DNA from: Clostridiales bacterium
Lineage (GTDB): Bacteria; Bacillota; Clostridia; Christensenellales; Borkfalkiaceae
DNA length: 64,000 nt
Direction: 5' to 3'
Assembly: GCA_015069605.1 (NCBI GenBank)
Contig: SVII01000007.1
Coordinates: forward strand, 1-64,000
Numbering within the stretch: position 1 is the stretch's first letter; every line of letters begins with the position of its first letter. Both the position numbers and the translations under genes were made by a program. Shown piece by piece: positions 20,242-30,809 of this stretch. The notes under the pieces are model-generated. The model saw nothing but the letters and a program-made list of their open reading frames with translations. It had not been told where the DNA came from and searched no databases.

Positions 20242-20526
20242 ATGATTTTCATCAGTTTATTCGCTCATAAAAAAGGTACCGGTTCCTCCCACAACGGTAG
20301 AGACAGCGAGGCAAAACGTCTTGGCACGAAGCGCAGCGACGGTCAGGCAGTTCTTGCTGGCAACATTCTCGTTCGTCAAAGAGGCACGAAAATCCATCCC
20401 GGCACGAACGTTGGTATCGGTAAAGACGACACCTTGTTCGCTTTGGTTGACGGCGTGGTACGTTACGAAAGAATGGGCAAAGACAAGAAAAAAGCAAGCG
20501 TTTACCCTGTAGCAAACGCTCAATAA
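20242..20526 (+). CDS. rpmA: 50S ribosomal protein L27 with N-terminal extension
   Basis: [28 protein letters not shown]...; extension MIFISLF upstream of AHKKG. Confidence 0.97.
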   Translation: MIFISLFAHKKGTGSSHNGRDSEAKRLGTKRSDGQAVLAGNILVRQRGTKIHPGTNVGIGKDDTLFALVDGVVRYERMGKDKKKASVYPVANAQ

Positions 20527-20537
20527 CAACAAAGGTA

Positions 20538-20566
20538 AACCCGACCAAGTTGGTCGGGTTTTTTCT
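20538..20566 (+). terminator. Rho-independent terminator
   Basis: AACCCGACCAAGTTGGTCGGGTTTTTTC. Confidence 0.8.
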
Positions 20567-20610
20567 TTTAAAACATAGGGAAGCGAATGGTATATTCGCT
20601 TCCTTTTTTG

Positions 20611-22335
20611 TCATTCTTTATGGGCGTTGGGTTGGACGAGTATCGTTTTATAATCGGTGTAAATCACAAACCCTGCCTTGCTTTTATTGGGCTTTTTAAC
20701 AAATTTTCTTTGGCAATAATCCACGGGAATTTTATCCCCATCCCGTCCGTCGGAATAATACGCGCAGATTTCCGCAGCAAATAAAATGATTTCATCGCGT
20801 ACCTGCCTACCCTCTGTGACGATAATCACGTGTGAAGAATGGTATTTTTGTGTGTGCAACCAAACATCCTCAGGCGCAGCAAGCCGCAACAATCGATCGT
20901 TTTGCAGGTTGTTTCTGCCTGCATAAATTTTAAAGCCGTCGAACTCGTATTCTCTAAACGGTGTCACCACTTCCTTGCGTTTACCGCCCACACGTTCCTT
21001 GGGCGCGCGCAAAAGCCCGATCGCAACCATTTCTTCTTCGATTTCCTTTAAATCTTCGCTCGATTCCGACAAAGCGATTGCCGTTAAAACGCTGTCCGTG
21101 TACGCAATTTCCGCCTCTTCTTTTTCCAACATTGGCGTCAAAATCTCACGAGCACGCTTGTGTTTATTATACGTTTTAAAATACCGTTGCGCATTTTTTG
21201 CAGGGGGCATGGTCGAGTCTAACGTGATTTTTACCTTTCCTCCGTCCTCGGAATACCAGTTGTCTAACTCCACCGAAGTCATCCCTTTTTCAATGCGATA
21301 CAAATTTGCCGTTAAAAGTTCTCCTTTGATGCGATACTCGTCCGCTTTTTCCGATTCCTTTAAACGTTCCAAGGTATCTTGCAATTTCTTCGTTTGTTTT
21401 TTCTTTAATCCGCGAACGGTGTTTTCTAATTTACGCTTTCTATCCTCAAAACCTTTCTTCGTCTCCCTGCCCGTATAAAATTCGTCCTCTGCTTTACATA
21501 AAGAGGGCATTTTCGCGCCGTTTTCCACGGGAAAAGCAAAGAAATCCACGGGAGTTCCATTTTGTATTTTTAAGCAAGGCTGACAAGGCTCGTTTTCGCA
21601 AAAATCCCCAACGAAATCCCAAAGCGGCTTTTTTATCGACGGCGAAAGCACCAAAGCCGTTGCCCCTGCCTCTTTACAAGCGCGCGAAACAATCTCTCTT
21701 GCCGTCGGCAACGCAAGCCCTGCTACGTTCTCAAATAAGAAAGAAGAAAGGGTTTCTTGATCCCACCCCTCCGTGCGCGTGAAAAGGAAGTTTTCCAGCC
21801 TTGAACGCATACCTGCCCCGTCGAAAGGCGATAATTTGTCCTGCGGTTCGGGGTATAAATATTTCGCGCCCGACAGCAAAACTCGTCGAGAATTGTCCTC
21901 CAAAGCGGACGTTTTCAAAGCGCCCAAAATCACCCCTTTTTCCGTCAACACGATATTGGAATATTTCCCCATCAGTTCGCAATGCAGTGTTCTGGTGCTT
22001 TGGGAAAAATCGGTGGTACAATGCAAATCGATCTCGACAATACGTTCAAACGCGTACTGTCTAACGTCAAGAATCTCCGCGCCAAGCAAGTGTTTTCGCA
22101 ACAACATACAAAAATTCGGCGCGATTGGCGCAGGTTCTTTTTCGGTTAAAGATAAACAAACTCTTGCATTTGACGCATTTGCGCTTAAAATGAGTTTAAC
22201 CGTCGCTTTTCCGGTGTATATAATAAAGGTAAGCTCGTCTTTATTGACTTGTGAAATGCGGTTAATCTTCCCCCCGACGAGAAAATCGGAGAGTTCTTTT
22301 GTCAAACGACGTATATGAAACGCGTCCTGTGGCAT
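20611..22335 (-). CDS. rqcH: NFACT family protein (RqcH/Rqc2-like)
   Basis: N-terminal NFACT (FHIRRLTKELSDFLVGGKINRISQ...); C-terminal NFACT-R (YAGRNNLQNDRLLRLAAPEDVWLHTQKYHSSHVII). Confidence 0.92.
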   Translation of the reverse strand: MPQDAFHIRRLTKELSDFLVGGKINRISQVNKDELTFIIYTGKATVKLILSANASNARVCLSLTEKEPAPIAPNFCMLLRKHLLGAEILDVRQYAFERIVEIDLHCTTDFSQSTRTLHCELMGKYSNIVLTEKGVILGALKTSALEDNSRRVLLSGAKYLYPEPQDKLSPFDGAGMRSRLENFLFTRTEGWDQETLSSFLFENVAGLALPTAREIVSRACKEAGATALVLSPSIKKPLWDFVGDFCENEPCQPCLKIQNGTPVDFFAFPVENGAKMPSLCKAEDEFYTGRETKKGFEDRKRKLENTVRGLKKKQTKKLQDTLERLKESEKADEYRIKGELLTANLYRIEKGMTSVELDNWYSEDGGKVKITLDSTMPPAKNAQRYFKTYNKHKRAREILTPMLEKEEAEIAYTDSVLTAIALSESSEDLKEIEEEMVAIGLLRAPKERVGGKRKEVVTPFREYEFDGFKIYAGRNNLQNDRLLRLAAPEDVWLHTQKYHSSHVIIVTEGRQVRDEIILFAAEICAYYSDGRDGDKIPVDYCQRKFVKKPNKSKAGFVIYTDYKTILVQPNAHKE

Positions 22336-22543
22336 ACGTATTCACCTCCTACCTTTTAAAATGCTTTCGACAGAATACTAACATTATACCGCAATTTTCG
22401 TAAATTGTAAATAAAAACCCGCCAAAAACGCTTTATTTTCTTTAATAAATATGGTAAAATATAGTTTGTCTGACAACCAAGAGTCAAGACAACGTTTAAA
22501 AAATAAAAAATAAATCTATTATAGATGCAGGAGAATTTCTAAC

Positions 22544-23842
22544 ATGAAGTACACTAGCAAAGCGGCAGAAAAAAGCACGGTAAAATTTACCATCAAATTT
22601 GACGCAGAAGAATGGAAAGAAGCGCAAAACAAAGCGTATCTTAAAACGAGAGGCAGATTTGCGCTCAATGGTTTCCGTAAAGGCAAAGCGCCTAAGAACG
22701 TTATCGAAAACGTTTACGGTAAAGGCGTGTTCTATGAAGATGCACTGAATATGCTTTTCTCTGAAAACTACGGCACGATCGTAGAAAAAGAATCCAAGAA
22801 AATCACGATTGTTGGCGACCCCGACGTTTCCGTGGATAAATTGGAAGACGACGGCATCACCTTGATCGCAGTTGTTCCTGTAAAACCCGAAGTGAAAATT
22901 TCTTCCTATAAGGGTATGAAAATCAAAGAATTTGCGTATACTGTTAAGGACGAAGAAGTGGACGAAGAAATCAACCGCTTGCTTGACAGAAACGCTCGTA
23001 AAGTGGAAGTCACCGACAGAGCAGCTCAAAACGGCGATATCGTAAATATCGATTTCGTAGGTACCGTGGATGGCGTGAAGTTTGAAGGCGGCGAAGCGGA
23101 AGGTTTCGACCTCACCCTTGGCAGCGGTCAGTTCATCCCCGGTTTTGAAGATCAAGTTGTTGGTATGAATATCGGTGAAACGAAGGACGTAAACGTTACC
23201 TTCCCCGAAAATTACCAAGCGGAAAACCTTAAAGGCAAACCCGCAGTATTCGCAGTGAAACTCAATGGTATTCAGGGCAAAGAACTTCCCGAATTGACGG
23301 ACGAATTTATCAAAGACGCAACGGGCAGCGAAACGGTAGAAGCTTACAAGGCAAAAGCAAAAGAAAGATTGCAGCAGCAAGCTGACCGCAGAGCAAACGA
23401 CGCTACGGAAAACAGCATTTTGGAAGCAATCGCTGCGAATACAGAAGTAGAAATCCCCGACGCAATGATCGATAGAGAAATCGACGGGCTTGTACAAAAA
23501 TTCGAATATCAGCTTATGTATCAGGGTTTGAAATTGCAAGACTATCTTGACTTCTTGAAAGTTACAAAGGCTGACTTTAGAAAGAACTATGAAGAACAAG
23601 CGAAGAAGAACGTTTTGAACCAGCTTATCATTTCTCAAATCATTAAAGAAGAAAATATCGAAGCTACCGAAGCAGAAGTTGACGAAAAGATCGCTGACCA
23701 GGCTGCTTCCGTAGAAAAGACGGCGGAAGAATACAAGAAGAATATGGATCCCCGCCAGATCGATTATATCAGAAGTGATATCATCATCACCAAGCTCTTC
23801 AAGTTGTTGAAAGAAAACAACGAAATGTACGTGGAAGCGTAA
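22544..23842 (+). CDS. tig: Trigger factor
   Basis: RGRFALNGFRKGKAPKNVIENVYG; FKBP-type PPIase domain; C-terminal helical domain. Confidence 0.95.
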   Translation: MKYTSKAAEKSTVKFTIKFDAEEWKEAQNKAYLKTRGRFALNGFRKGKAPKNVIENVYGKGVFYEDALNMLFSENYGTIVEKESKKITIVGDPDVSVDKLEDDGITLIAVVPVKPEVKISSYKGMKIKEFAYTVKDEEVDEEINRLLDRNARKVEVTDRAAQNGDIVNIDFVGTVDGVKFEGGEAEGFDLTLGSGQFIPGFEDQVVGMNIGETKDVNVTFPENYQAENLKGKPAVFAVKLNGIQGKELPELTDEFIKDATGSETVEAYKAKAKERLQQQADRRANDATENSILEAIAANTEVEIPDAMIDREIDGLVQKFEYQLMYQGLKLQDYLDFLKVTKADFRKNYEEQAKKNVLNQLIISQIIKEENIEATEAEVDEKIADQAASVEKTAEEYKKNMDPRQIDYIRSDIIITKLFKLLKENNEMYVEA

Positions 23843-24045
23843 GCGGCTAGTTAAAGCGGATTTTGTGGGGCGACCAATTTTGGTCGCCCTTACTAATTAA
23901 AAACGTCAAGTTAAAAAGCGTCAAGACGTAATGACTGTGCTTGGTTTACAGCGCAAACCTCACAAAAAACTCACCTCTTGACTTCCTATTTCTTTTATAT
24001 CTTCGCTTGGTGGCAAGCAACAACTTTTAAAAAAGGAAAAATATT

Positions 24046-24636
24046 ATGGAAAAAAATGTATTAGTTCCCTATGTCGTCGAACGCACTTCTTCTGGTGAGC
24101 GTACGTACGATTTGTATTCCCGTTTGCTCGACGACCGTATCATTTTCTTGAGCGGCGAAATCAACGACGCTGTGGCAAATACTGTCGTTGCGCAGCTTAT
24201 CTATTTGGAAGGCAAAGACCCGACGAAAGATATCAATTTGTACATCAACTCCCCCGGCGGTTCGGTTTCCGCAGGTATGGCGATTTATGATACTATGAAC
24301 TACATTAAATGCGACGTTTCCACAATTTGTATCGGTTTGGCGGCGTCCATGGGCGCGTTCTTGCTTTCCAGCGGTGCAAAAGGCAAACGTTACGCGTTGC
24401 CGAACTCCGAAATTATGATCCACCAGCCTTTGGGCGGTGCGCAGGGTCAGGCAAGCGATATTAAAATCCAAGCCGAACATATTTTACGTACGAAAGCAAA
24501 ACTTAACCGCATTTTGGCGGAAAATTCAGGCAAAGACCTTTCCACTATCGAACGCGACACCGATAGAGATCATTATATGTCCGCGGATGAAGCGCGTGCG
24601 TATGGGCTTATCGATAGAGTTTTCGACAGAAGATAA
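24046..24636 (+). CDS. clpP: ATP-dependent Clp protease proteolytic subunit
   Basis: [20 protein letters not shown]...[13 protein letters not shown]...[16 protein letters not shown]. Confidence 0.97.
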   Translation: MEKNVLVPYVVERTSSGERTYDLYSRLLDDRIIFLSGEINDAVANTVVAQLIYLEGKDPTKDINLYINSPGGSVSAGMAIYDTMNYIKCDVSTICIGLAASMGAFLLSSGAKGKRYALPNSEIMIHQPLGGAQGQASDIKIQAEHILRTKAKLNRILAENSGKDLSTIERDTDRDHYMSADEARAYGLIDRVFDRR

Positions 24637-24736
24637 TTCTAAAATAGTGGGGGCAGGTATGCGATGAACGCGTTTTTCACGTTCTTTTTCCCTTTCGCAT
24701 ATCCTATATTTATCTAAATTTGTATGGAGTAAAACT

Positions 24737-25978
24737 ATGGCAAATAAAAACCAAAACTGTTCTTTTTGCGGTAAACCAAAAGAAGAAACCAGACGTTTGA
24801 TCACAGGCCCCGACGGAGCTTGTATTTGCGACGAATGTATCGAAATTTGCAAATCGATGGTTGACGAATGGGAAAAGGACGAAGACGTTTCCGCGGAAGT
24901 GCCTTTGAAAAAACCTGCAGAGATTAAAGCGGAACTCGATCAATATATCGTCGGGCAAGACAAAGCCAAACGTGTCCTTTCCGTTGCGGTTTACAATCAT
25001 TATAAACGTATCAACGCCACCGCAAAGGCGAAGAGAAAGGACGACGACGGCATAGAAATTGAAAAGAGCAACGTGCTTTTGCTTGGGCCTACAGGTAGTG
25101 GTAAGACGTTGCTGGCAAGAACGCTTGCAAAAATCCTCAACGTGCCCTTTGCTACGTCGGACGCAACGACGCTGACGGAAGCAGGTTACGTGGGCGAGGA
25201 TGTGGAAAATATCTTGTTGAAGCTCATTCAAAACGCTGATTATGATATCGAACGCGCGCAACGCGGTATCATCTATATCGACGAAATTGACAAGATTGCA
25301 CGAAAGAGCGAAAACGTTTCCATTACTCGCGACGTATCGGGCGAAGGCGTACAGCAGGCACTTTTGAAAATCATTGAAAGTACGACGGCGAACGTTCCCC
25401 CGCAAGGCGGCAGAAAACATCCAAATCAGGAATGTTTGCGCATCGATACGACGAATATTTTGTTTATTTGCGGAGGCGCGTTCGTGGGTTTGGATAAGAT
25501 TGTATCTTCGCGTAAGGACGATTCGACGCTTGGTTTTGGCGGCAAGGTTCGCCTTGGCGCAAACGAAGCCGATTATTCCGTTTTGGACGACGTGAAACCG
25601 CAAGATTTAACGAAATTTGGCTTGATCCCCGAATTTGTGGGCAGACTTCCTATCGTTGTCAATCTCGATCCGCTCGGTGAGGACGCTTTGGTGAAAATCC
25701 TTACCGAACCCAAGAATGCGATTATCAAACAATACCAAAAATTAGTGGGCTTTGACGGTGTGAAGTTGACGGTAGAGGACGAAGCGGTGCGTGAAATTGC
25801 GCAAACGGCGATCCGTTTAAAGACGGGCGCGCGCGGACTTCGTACCATTATTGAAAGCGTGATGACTGAAGTGATGTATAAAATCCCGTCCGAAGAAAAC
25901 GTCGAAGAAGTGGTGATCACCAAGGAATGCTTGACGGACGGCGCAACACCGAAACTCATTTATAAGCAATCCGCTTAA
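24737..25978 (+). CDS. clpX: ATP-dependent Clp protease ATP-binding subunit
   Basis: N-terminal zinc-binding domain; [25 protein letters not shown]. Confidence 0.97.
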   Translation: MANKNQNCSFCGKPKEETRRLITGPDGACICDECIEICKSMVDEWEKDEDVSAEVPLKKPAEIKAELDQYIVGQDKAKRVLSVAVYNHYKRINATAKAKRKDDDGIEIEKSNVLLLGPTGSGKTLLARTLAKILNVPFATSDATTLTEAGYVGEDVENILLKLIQNADYDIERAQRGIIYIDEIDKIARKSENVSITRDVSGEGVQQALLKIIESTTANVPPQGGRKHPNQECLRIDTTNILFICGGAFVGLDKIVSSRKDDSTLGFGGKVRLGANEADYSVLDDVKPQDLTKFGLIPEFVGRLPIVVNLDPLGEDALVKILTEPKNAIIKQYQKLVGFDGVKLTVEDEAVREIAQTAIRLKTGARGLRTIIESVMTEVMYKIPSEENVEEVVITKECLTDGATPKLIYKQSA

Positions 25979-26001
25979 AATTATATAAACTTGCATAAAA
26001 G

Positions 26002-26028
26002 AAAAACGGCTGAAAAGCCGTTTTTTTG
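26002..26028. terminator. Bidirectional terminator between clpX and engB
   Basis: AAAAACGGCTGAAAAGCCGTTTTTTT. Confidence 0.75.
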
Positions 26029-26074
26029 TTGTCTTTATTTAGTTTCAACACGGACATGGTATGCCCTTTTTATA

Positions 26075-26854
26075 TTACTTCTCTGTTTCGTCTTCTTCAA
26101 ATTCTTCTTCCAACGTTTGATTTTCCAAAACCAAATCCGCCGTTTGAATGACCGACTGAATTTTGTTCAACACGTCCGTTTTGCCATAACCCGTTTCCGA
26201 GCTTGTTGCAATCAAATTGCTTTCCCCTAAATACAAGTCCGCCGCAATCGCGCGAATATGCTCTTTGAGTTTCATTCTCGACAATTTATCCGCTTTCGTC
26301 AACACGACGGTAAAGGGCAGGATATGGAAATTGAGATATTCGATCATTTGCACGTCTTCCGCCGTGGGATCGTGACGAGAATCCGCCAACATAAACACGT
26401 GGGAAATTTTTTCTCTATCTTGAAAAAACGCATCCAAAGTTTTCGCCCATTTTTCTTTTTCTTGCTTGGACACGCGCGCAAAACCATACCCAGGCAAATC
26501 CGCCAATACAAACTCCCCAAAATCAAAGTAATTGACCAGCCTAGTTCGACCAGGTTCACTACTCGTTTTCGCCAACTTTTTACGGTTTGCCAGCATATTG
26601 ATAAAGGAGCTTTTTCCAACGTTGGATTTTCCGCAAACAGCGATCATGGGCTTATCGGGCGTGATAAATTGATCCGCTCTTGCCGCAGACGTGATGAACG
26701 TAGCGTTTTTAATCGTAAGCGTAGGCTTTTTATCCTCAATTATTTCGGACGGCTCTTGTGTTTCTTGCGCAAGTTTTTTGCCGTCGGTTTTTATTTTTTT
26801 AGGCGTGGACGCGTACATGTATGCCGCATTCGTCTTTTTTTTATGATCTTTCAT
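26075..26854 (-). CDS. engB: YsxC/EngB ribosome biogenesis GTPase with N-terminal extension
   Basis: CGKSNVGKSSFINML...GRTRLVNYFDF...DLPGYGFARVSKQEKEKW; about 55 aa charged N-terminal extension. Confidence 0.93.
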   Translation of the reverse strand: MKDHKKKTNAAYMYASTPKKIKTDGKKLAQETQEPSEIIEDKKPTLTIKNATFITSAARADQFITPDKPMIAVCGKSNVGKSSFINMLANRKKLAKTSSEPGRTRLVNYFDFGEFVLADLPGYGFARVSKQEKEKWAKTLDAFFQDREKISHVFMLADSRHDPTAEDVQMIEYLNFHILPFTVVLTKADKLSRMKLKEHIRAIAADLYLGESNLIATSSETGYGKTDVLNKIQSVIQTADLVLENQTLEEEFEEDETEK

Positions 26855-26885
26855 CTTGCTTTTTCCGTGTGAAAATCAAAAATTT

Positions 26886-29357
26886 TTAACAGCGCAAGCC
26901 ATCGTGATTGACTTCGTCCGCAGGAACTACGGGTAAGGGTTTCGCCTTAGGCGCGCGTTTCTTTTTAGGTGTTTTAGGCTTTTCCTCTTGCATTTTTGCC
27001 ACGCTGCTTTCAGTATTCACCAAATCGTACGCCGCGCCGCCTTCCAACATCATATCAAACACTTCTTGCACGTTCTTCACGGGGAAGAAGTGGATTTCTT
27101 CTCTTGCTTGTGTGGGTAATTCCGCTATCTCTCTCGCGTTCCCGAAAGGAATGATGACATTTTTAATTCCCAAACGTCTTGCCGCCAAGGATTTCTCTTT
27201 CAACCCACCGATCGGCAACACCTTTCCGCGCAGAGTGATTTCACCCGTCATAGCCACGTCACCGCGTACATGCCTGCCTGTAATCGCCGAAAGCATCGCC
27301 GTTGCCATCGTGATTCCCGCGCTAGGCCCGTCCTTAGGCGTTGCGCCTTCGGGTACGTGAATATGCCAATCGGTCTTAGCAAAATTCTCGCTGTCAATGC
27401 CGTATTTTTCCGCATTCATACGGATAAACGTCAACGCTGCGTGCGCCGATTCTTTCATCACGTCACCGAGTTTTCCCGTCAGTTTGATTTCGCCTTTCCC
27501 AGGCAAAGCCGCCGCTTCCACCGTCAACGTCGTGCCGCCGACCGCTGTCCAAGCAAGCCCCGTCGCCGCGCCGATTTCCGCGTCAAACATTTCCTCGTCT
27601 TTGACAAATTTAGGCGCGCCAAGCAATTCCTTGACCTTTTCTTCATCAACCGTCACACAAGGCAACGATTTATCGTCCGCATATTTCACGGCAATCTTTC
27701 TACAAAGCGTACCCATTGTTCTTTCCAACGTACGCACACCTGCCTCGCGAGTGTACCCATCAATCGCCATACGCACTCCGTCCACCGTAAACAAAGCGTT
27801 GTTGTCCGTCAAACCGTTCGCTGCCAACTGCTTGGGCACGAGATATCTACGCGCAATCTCCGTTTTCTCTTCCATCGTATAGCCCGAAACCTCGATAATT
27901 TCCATTCTGTCACGCAAAGGGCCAGGGATGGTGTCTAACGAGTTCGCCGTTGTGATAAATAAAACCTTACTCAAATCGTACGGCGCTTCGATATAACGAT
28001 CGCGGAAAGTGGAGTTCTGTTCGGGATCGAGCGCTTCCAAAAGCGCGCCTGCGGGGTCACCGTGCATATCCGAAGTAATCTTATCGATTTCGTCAAGCAA
28101 GAACACGGGGTTGATCGAACCCGCCTGCTTCATGCCGTAAATAATACGCCCAGGCATCGCGCCGATATACGTTCTTCTATGACCGCGGATTTCCGCTTCG
28201 TCCTTGACACCGCCAAGACTCATACGCACGTATTTTCTGCCCAAAGCACGCGCGATCGATTGCGCGATACTCGTTTTACCAACACCCGGAGGGCCGACAA
28301 AACATAAAATAGGCGCTTTCATATTCCCCGTCAGTTTTAAAACCGCGAGGTATTCCGTGATACGTTCCTTGATTTTTTCCAAACCATAGTGATCGGATTC
28401 CAGCACCGCCACGCAGTCTTCCAACTTTTCGGTGTCCTCGGTTTCTTCCGTCCAAGGCAAAGCCAACACCTGATCGAGATACCCCGTAATCACGGCGTAT
28501 TCGGGGGAAGAGGGCTGCATTTTGTCCATGCGATCCACTTCTTTGAGGCATTTGACTTCCAAATCCTGCGGCAATTTCTTTTCCAAAATCTTCTGACGGT
28601 ATTCGTCTTCTTCTTTGCCGTCGTCGCCAAGCTCGCTATGGATTGCTTTCAACTGTTCGCGCAGGAAATATTCCTTTTGGTTTTTATCAATACTCTTGCG
28701 TACGGACGTGGAAATTTTCTTCTCAATTTTAGAAATTTCCAATTCGTCGTTTAAGCAACGTTCCAATGTTTTCAAACGTTCCACAACCCGATTTTCTTCC
28801 AAAACCGCCTGCTTGACGTCCAAACGCACGCGCATAACCGAAAGTACGTTGTTTACGTACACGTCTGCATCCTCGCAAGCATCCCAAGCCTCAAAACTCG
28901 TCTTGACAACCTTGCCTTCCAACGCTTCTTTGGCAAGCGCTTTCGCCGTACGAAGATAGGCTTCTTCCAACACCTCGTCGCCGTGAACAGTTTTCATTTC
29001 TTCCGCTACGCCGTAGAAATAGCCACCGCCAAATTCAATGCGTTTTACTTTGGCTTTGTACAAGCCTTCGCAGGTTACGCGTTTGGTGGAAGTGGGGGTT
29101 TGAGTAACGTTTTTAATCTTTACCACGCAACCGACGTTATAGAGATCTTCCGCGGTAACGGCATCTTTCGCAACGTCTTTTTGCGAACAAATAAACACCA
29201 AACGATCGGTCGAAGAGGACCGATCTAAAGCCTTCAAGGACATATCCCTACCCACCTCAATGGAGAGTGTTGTGTCAGGGAACATCACTCGCCCACGCAA
29301 AGGAATGATGGGCAGGATATTCGTTTTTAATATTTCTTTTTCTGTGTAATTTTCCAT
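26886..29357 (-). CDS. lon: Lon protease (LonA)
   Basis: Lon N domain; GPPGVGKTSIAQSIARALGRKYVRMSLGG; PKDGPSAGITMATAMLSAITG catalytic Ser region. Confidence 0.97.
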   Translation of the reverse strand: MENYTEKEILKTNILPIIPLRGRVMFPDTTLSIEVGRDMSLKALDRSSSTDRLVFICSQKDVAKDAVTAEDLYNVGCVVKIKNVTQTPTSTKRVTCEGLYKAKVKRIEFGGGYFYGVAEEMKTVHGDEVLEEAYLRTAKALAKEALEGKVVKTSFEAWDACEDADVYVNNVLSVMRVRLDVKQAVLEENRVVERLKTLERCLNDELEISKIEKKISTSVRKSIDKNQKEYFLREQLKAIHSELGDDGKEEDEYRQKILEKKLPQDLEVKCLKEVDRMDKMQPSSPEYAVITGYLDQVLALPWTEETEDTEKLEDCVAVLESDHYGLEKIKERITEYLAVLKLTGNMKAPILCFVGPPGVGKTSIAQSIARALGRKYVRMSLGGVKDEAEIRGHRRTYIGAMPGRIIYGMKQAGSINPVFLLDEIDKITSDMHGDPAGALLEALDPEQNSTFRDRYIEAPYDLSKVLFITTANSLDTIPGPLRDRMEIIEVSGYTMEEKTEIARRYLVPKQLAANGLTDNNALFTVDGVRMAIDGYTREAGVRTLERTMGTLCRKIAVKYADDKSLPCVTVDEEKVKELLGAPKFVKDEEMFDAEIGAATGLAWTAVGGTTLTVEAAALPGKGEIKLTGKLGDVMKESAHAALTFIRMNAEKYGIDSENFAKTDWHIHVPEGATPKDGPSAGITMATAMLSAITGRHVRGDVAMTGEITLRGKVLPIGGLKEKSLAARRLGIKNVIIPFGNAREIAELPTQAREEIHFFPVKNVQEVFDMMLEGGAAYDLVNTESSVAKMQEEKPKTPKKKRAPKAKPLPVVPADEVNHDGLRC

Positions 29358-29395
29358 ATATTTATTTTTACCCAAAAATAATTACTTTCAAACAC

Positions 29396-29590
29396 CCAAC
29401 GTTCCCCAACGTTCCCCAACGTTCCGTTGGATCATGACTTTCTATCTTTCTTGATCGCTTTTAAGGAACTAAGGGGGTAAGGGAAGTGTTCCCTTGTCGG
29501 GTGCGCGAGGGCGGAGAGCTCTCGTAAGTATAGCCCCAAAATAAGAAACCGTTAGGTTTCGCCTATACGCTTTTAGCGTTGTTGCTTTGC
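29396..29590 (+). repeat. Intergenic repeat family, copy A
   Basis: CCAACGTTCCGTTGGATCATGACTTTCTATCTTTCTTGATCG...GGGAAGTGTTCCCTTGTCGGGTGCGCGAGGGCGGAGAGCTCTCGTAAGTATAGCCC, shared with the copies at 33.6, 37.2, 38.7 and 44.9 kb. Confidence 0.7.
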
Positions 29591-29618
29591 AAAATACCTA
29601 CGCGCCGTCGGGTATTTA

Positions 29619-29653
29619 AAAACGGCGCTGTTTTTTTGCGCCGTTTTTTATTT
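29619..29653. terminator. Terminator hairpin
   Basis: AAAAACGGCGCTGTTTTTTTGCGCCGTTTTTTATTTTT. Confidence 0.7.
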
Positions 29654-29660
29654 TTCGTAA

Positions 29661-30809
29661 TTATCTGCTATATTTATTGCGAAGATCTGCCAACTTATTT
29701 GCTTTATCTTCTTCAGCTTCTTCCACAGTTTCAGGAACTTCTTTCGCTACGTCTTCCACCGTCACCGTTTCTGTGATTTCTTCTTTCTTTTCCTCAGCAA
29801 CTTCTTGCTTTTCTTCCACGGGAGCAGGTGTTTCCACGGATTTTTCTTCCTGTGTCGTAACAGGTTTTTCTACGGATTTTTCCGCAATCGTTTCCACAGG
29901 TTTTTCTTCCTTTTTAGGCGCAACTGCGGGGGCAGATGTCGGCGCGGGAGTGGGTTCGTCATCCTCTAATTCCAGCAATATTTCCGACCCATCATCCTTG
30001 TCTTCGGGATTTGTCGAACCGTAAGAATAGGACGAATAGTAATAATATTTCTTATATCCGCCATAGAATTTACCCGATTGAGGAGCTTTGTAGTCGTTGA
30101 CGATGACCCCCAAAACATTGGCTTTTGCAAACTTCAATGTATTCAACGCACGCGCAATATCACTCACGAAAGAAACTTGGTGACGGCAAACAAGCGCCAC
30201 ACCGTCCGTAATCGGCGTCAGTGCCAACGCGTCCGAAATCAACAATACGGGGGGCGTATCGATGATAATGTAATCGTAACGTTTTCTCAATTCTTCCATC
30301 AATGCCGCCATTTCTTCACTTTCCAAAAGTTCATAAGGGCGAGGGGAGTGCGTACCGCACGTGATATAGGAAAGATTTTCGTTTATTTGCGATTTGTGGA
30401 TTACTTTATCCAAATTTGCTTGACCCGACAAGTAATCGGAAAGACCAGGCGCAGGTTTGCGTTTGAAATATTTTGCAATTCTGCCTTTACGAATATCCGC
30501 GTCCAACAATACAACTTTCGCATTGGACAATGCGAACATCAATGCAAGGTTTACTGTAACCGTCGTTTTTCCGTCTTCGGGATACGCCGACGTCGTCATA
30601 ATCGCTATGCCGCCTTGTTTTTTGGGTACGGATACGGACAAAGACGCTTTCAAATTACGAAAGGCCTCCGTTACGTCGAAAGGAGTTTCTTCATTTAAAA
30701 GATATTCCGCACGTGTAGAGTGATGACGGTTTTTACTTTTTTCAGCGTTTTTTCTTGCCCTGTGGTCGTGAAAACGTTTAGAAAATTTATTAGAAAAACT
30801 CATAATCAC
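29661..30809 (-). CDS. CpsD/CapB-type tyrosine-protein kinase with long acidic C-terminal tail
   Basis: TSAYPEDGKTTVTVNLALMFA Walker A, VVLLDADIRKG, DYIIIDTPPVLLISDA; YYYYSSYSYG cluster then P/E/T/V-rich tail. Confidence 0.9.
   Translation of the reverse strand: MIMSFSNKFSKRFHDHRARKNAEKSKNRHHSTRAEYLLNEETPFDVTEAFRNLKASLSVSVPKKQGGIAIMTTSAYPEDGKTTVTVNLALMFALSNAKVVLLDADIRKGRIAKYFKRKPAPGLSDYLSGQANLDKVIHKSQINENLSYITCGTHSPRPYELLESEEMAALMEELRKRYDYIIIDTPPVLLISDALALTPITDGVALVCRHQVSFVSDIARALNTLKFAKANVLGVIVNDYKAPQSGKFYGGYKKYYYYSSYSYGSTNPEDKDDGSEILLELEDDEPTPAPTSAPAVAPKKEEKPVETIAEKSVEKPVTTQEEKSVETPAPVEEKQEVAEEKKEEITETVTVEDVAKEVPETVEEAEEDKANKLADLRNKYSR

Noticed and set aside
20252-20614. Minus-strand ORFs antisense to rpmA
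   Set aside because: rpmA is unambiguous on the plus strand; reverse ORFs are shadows and do not supply the missing prp.
22496-23638. 380 aa minus-strand ORF antisense to tig
   Set aside because: Shadow ORF of trigger factor codons; Phe/Cys/His-rich, no domain pattern.
23868-23889. GGGCGACCAATTTTGGTCGCCC hairpin after tig as a strong terminator
   Set aside because: Good stem but no T-tract; may be an mRNA 3' structure, not enough for a terminator call.
23895-23935. CGTCAAG-N8-CGTCAAG as a CtsR operator upstream of clpP
   Set aside because: Spacing and heptad do not match the CtsR GGTCAAANNNGGTCAAA consensus as I know it.
24710-25603. 297 aa minus-strand ORF antisense to clpX
   Set aside because: Shadow ORF of clpX.
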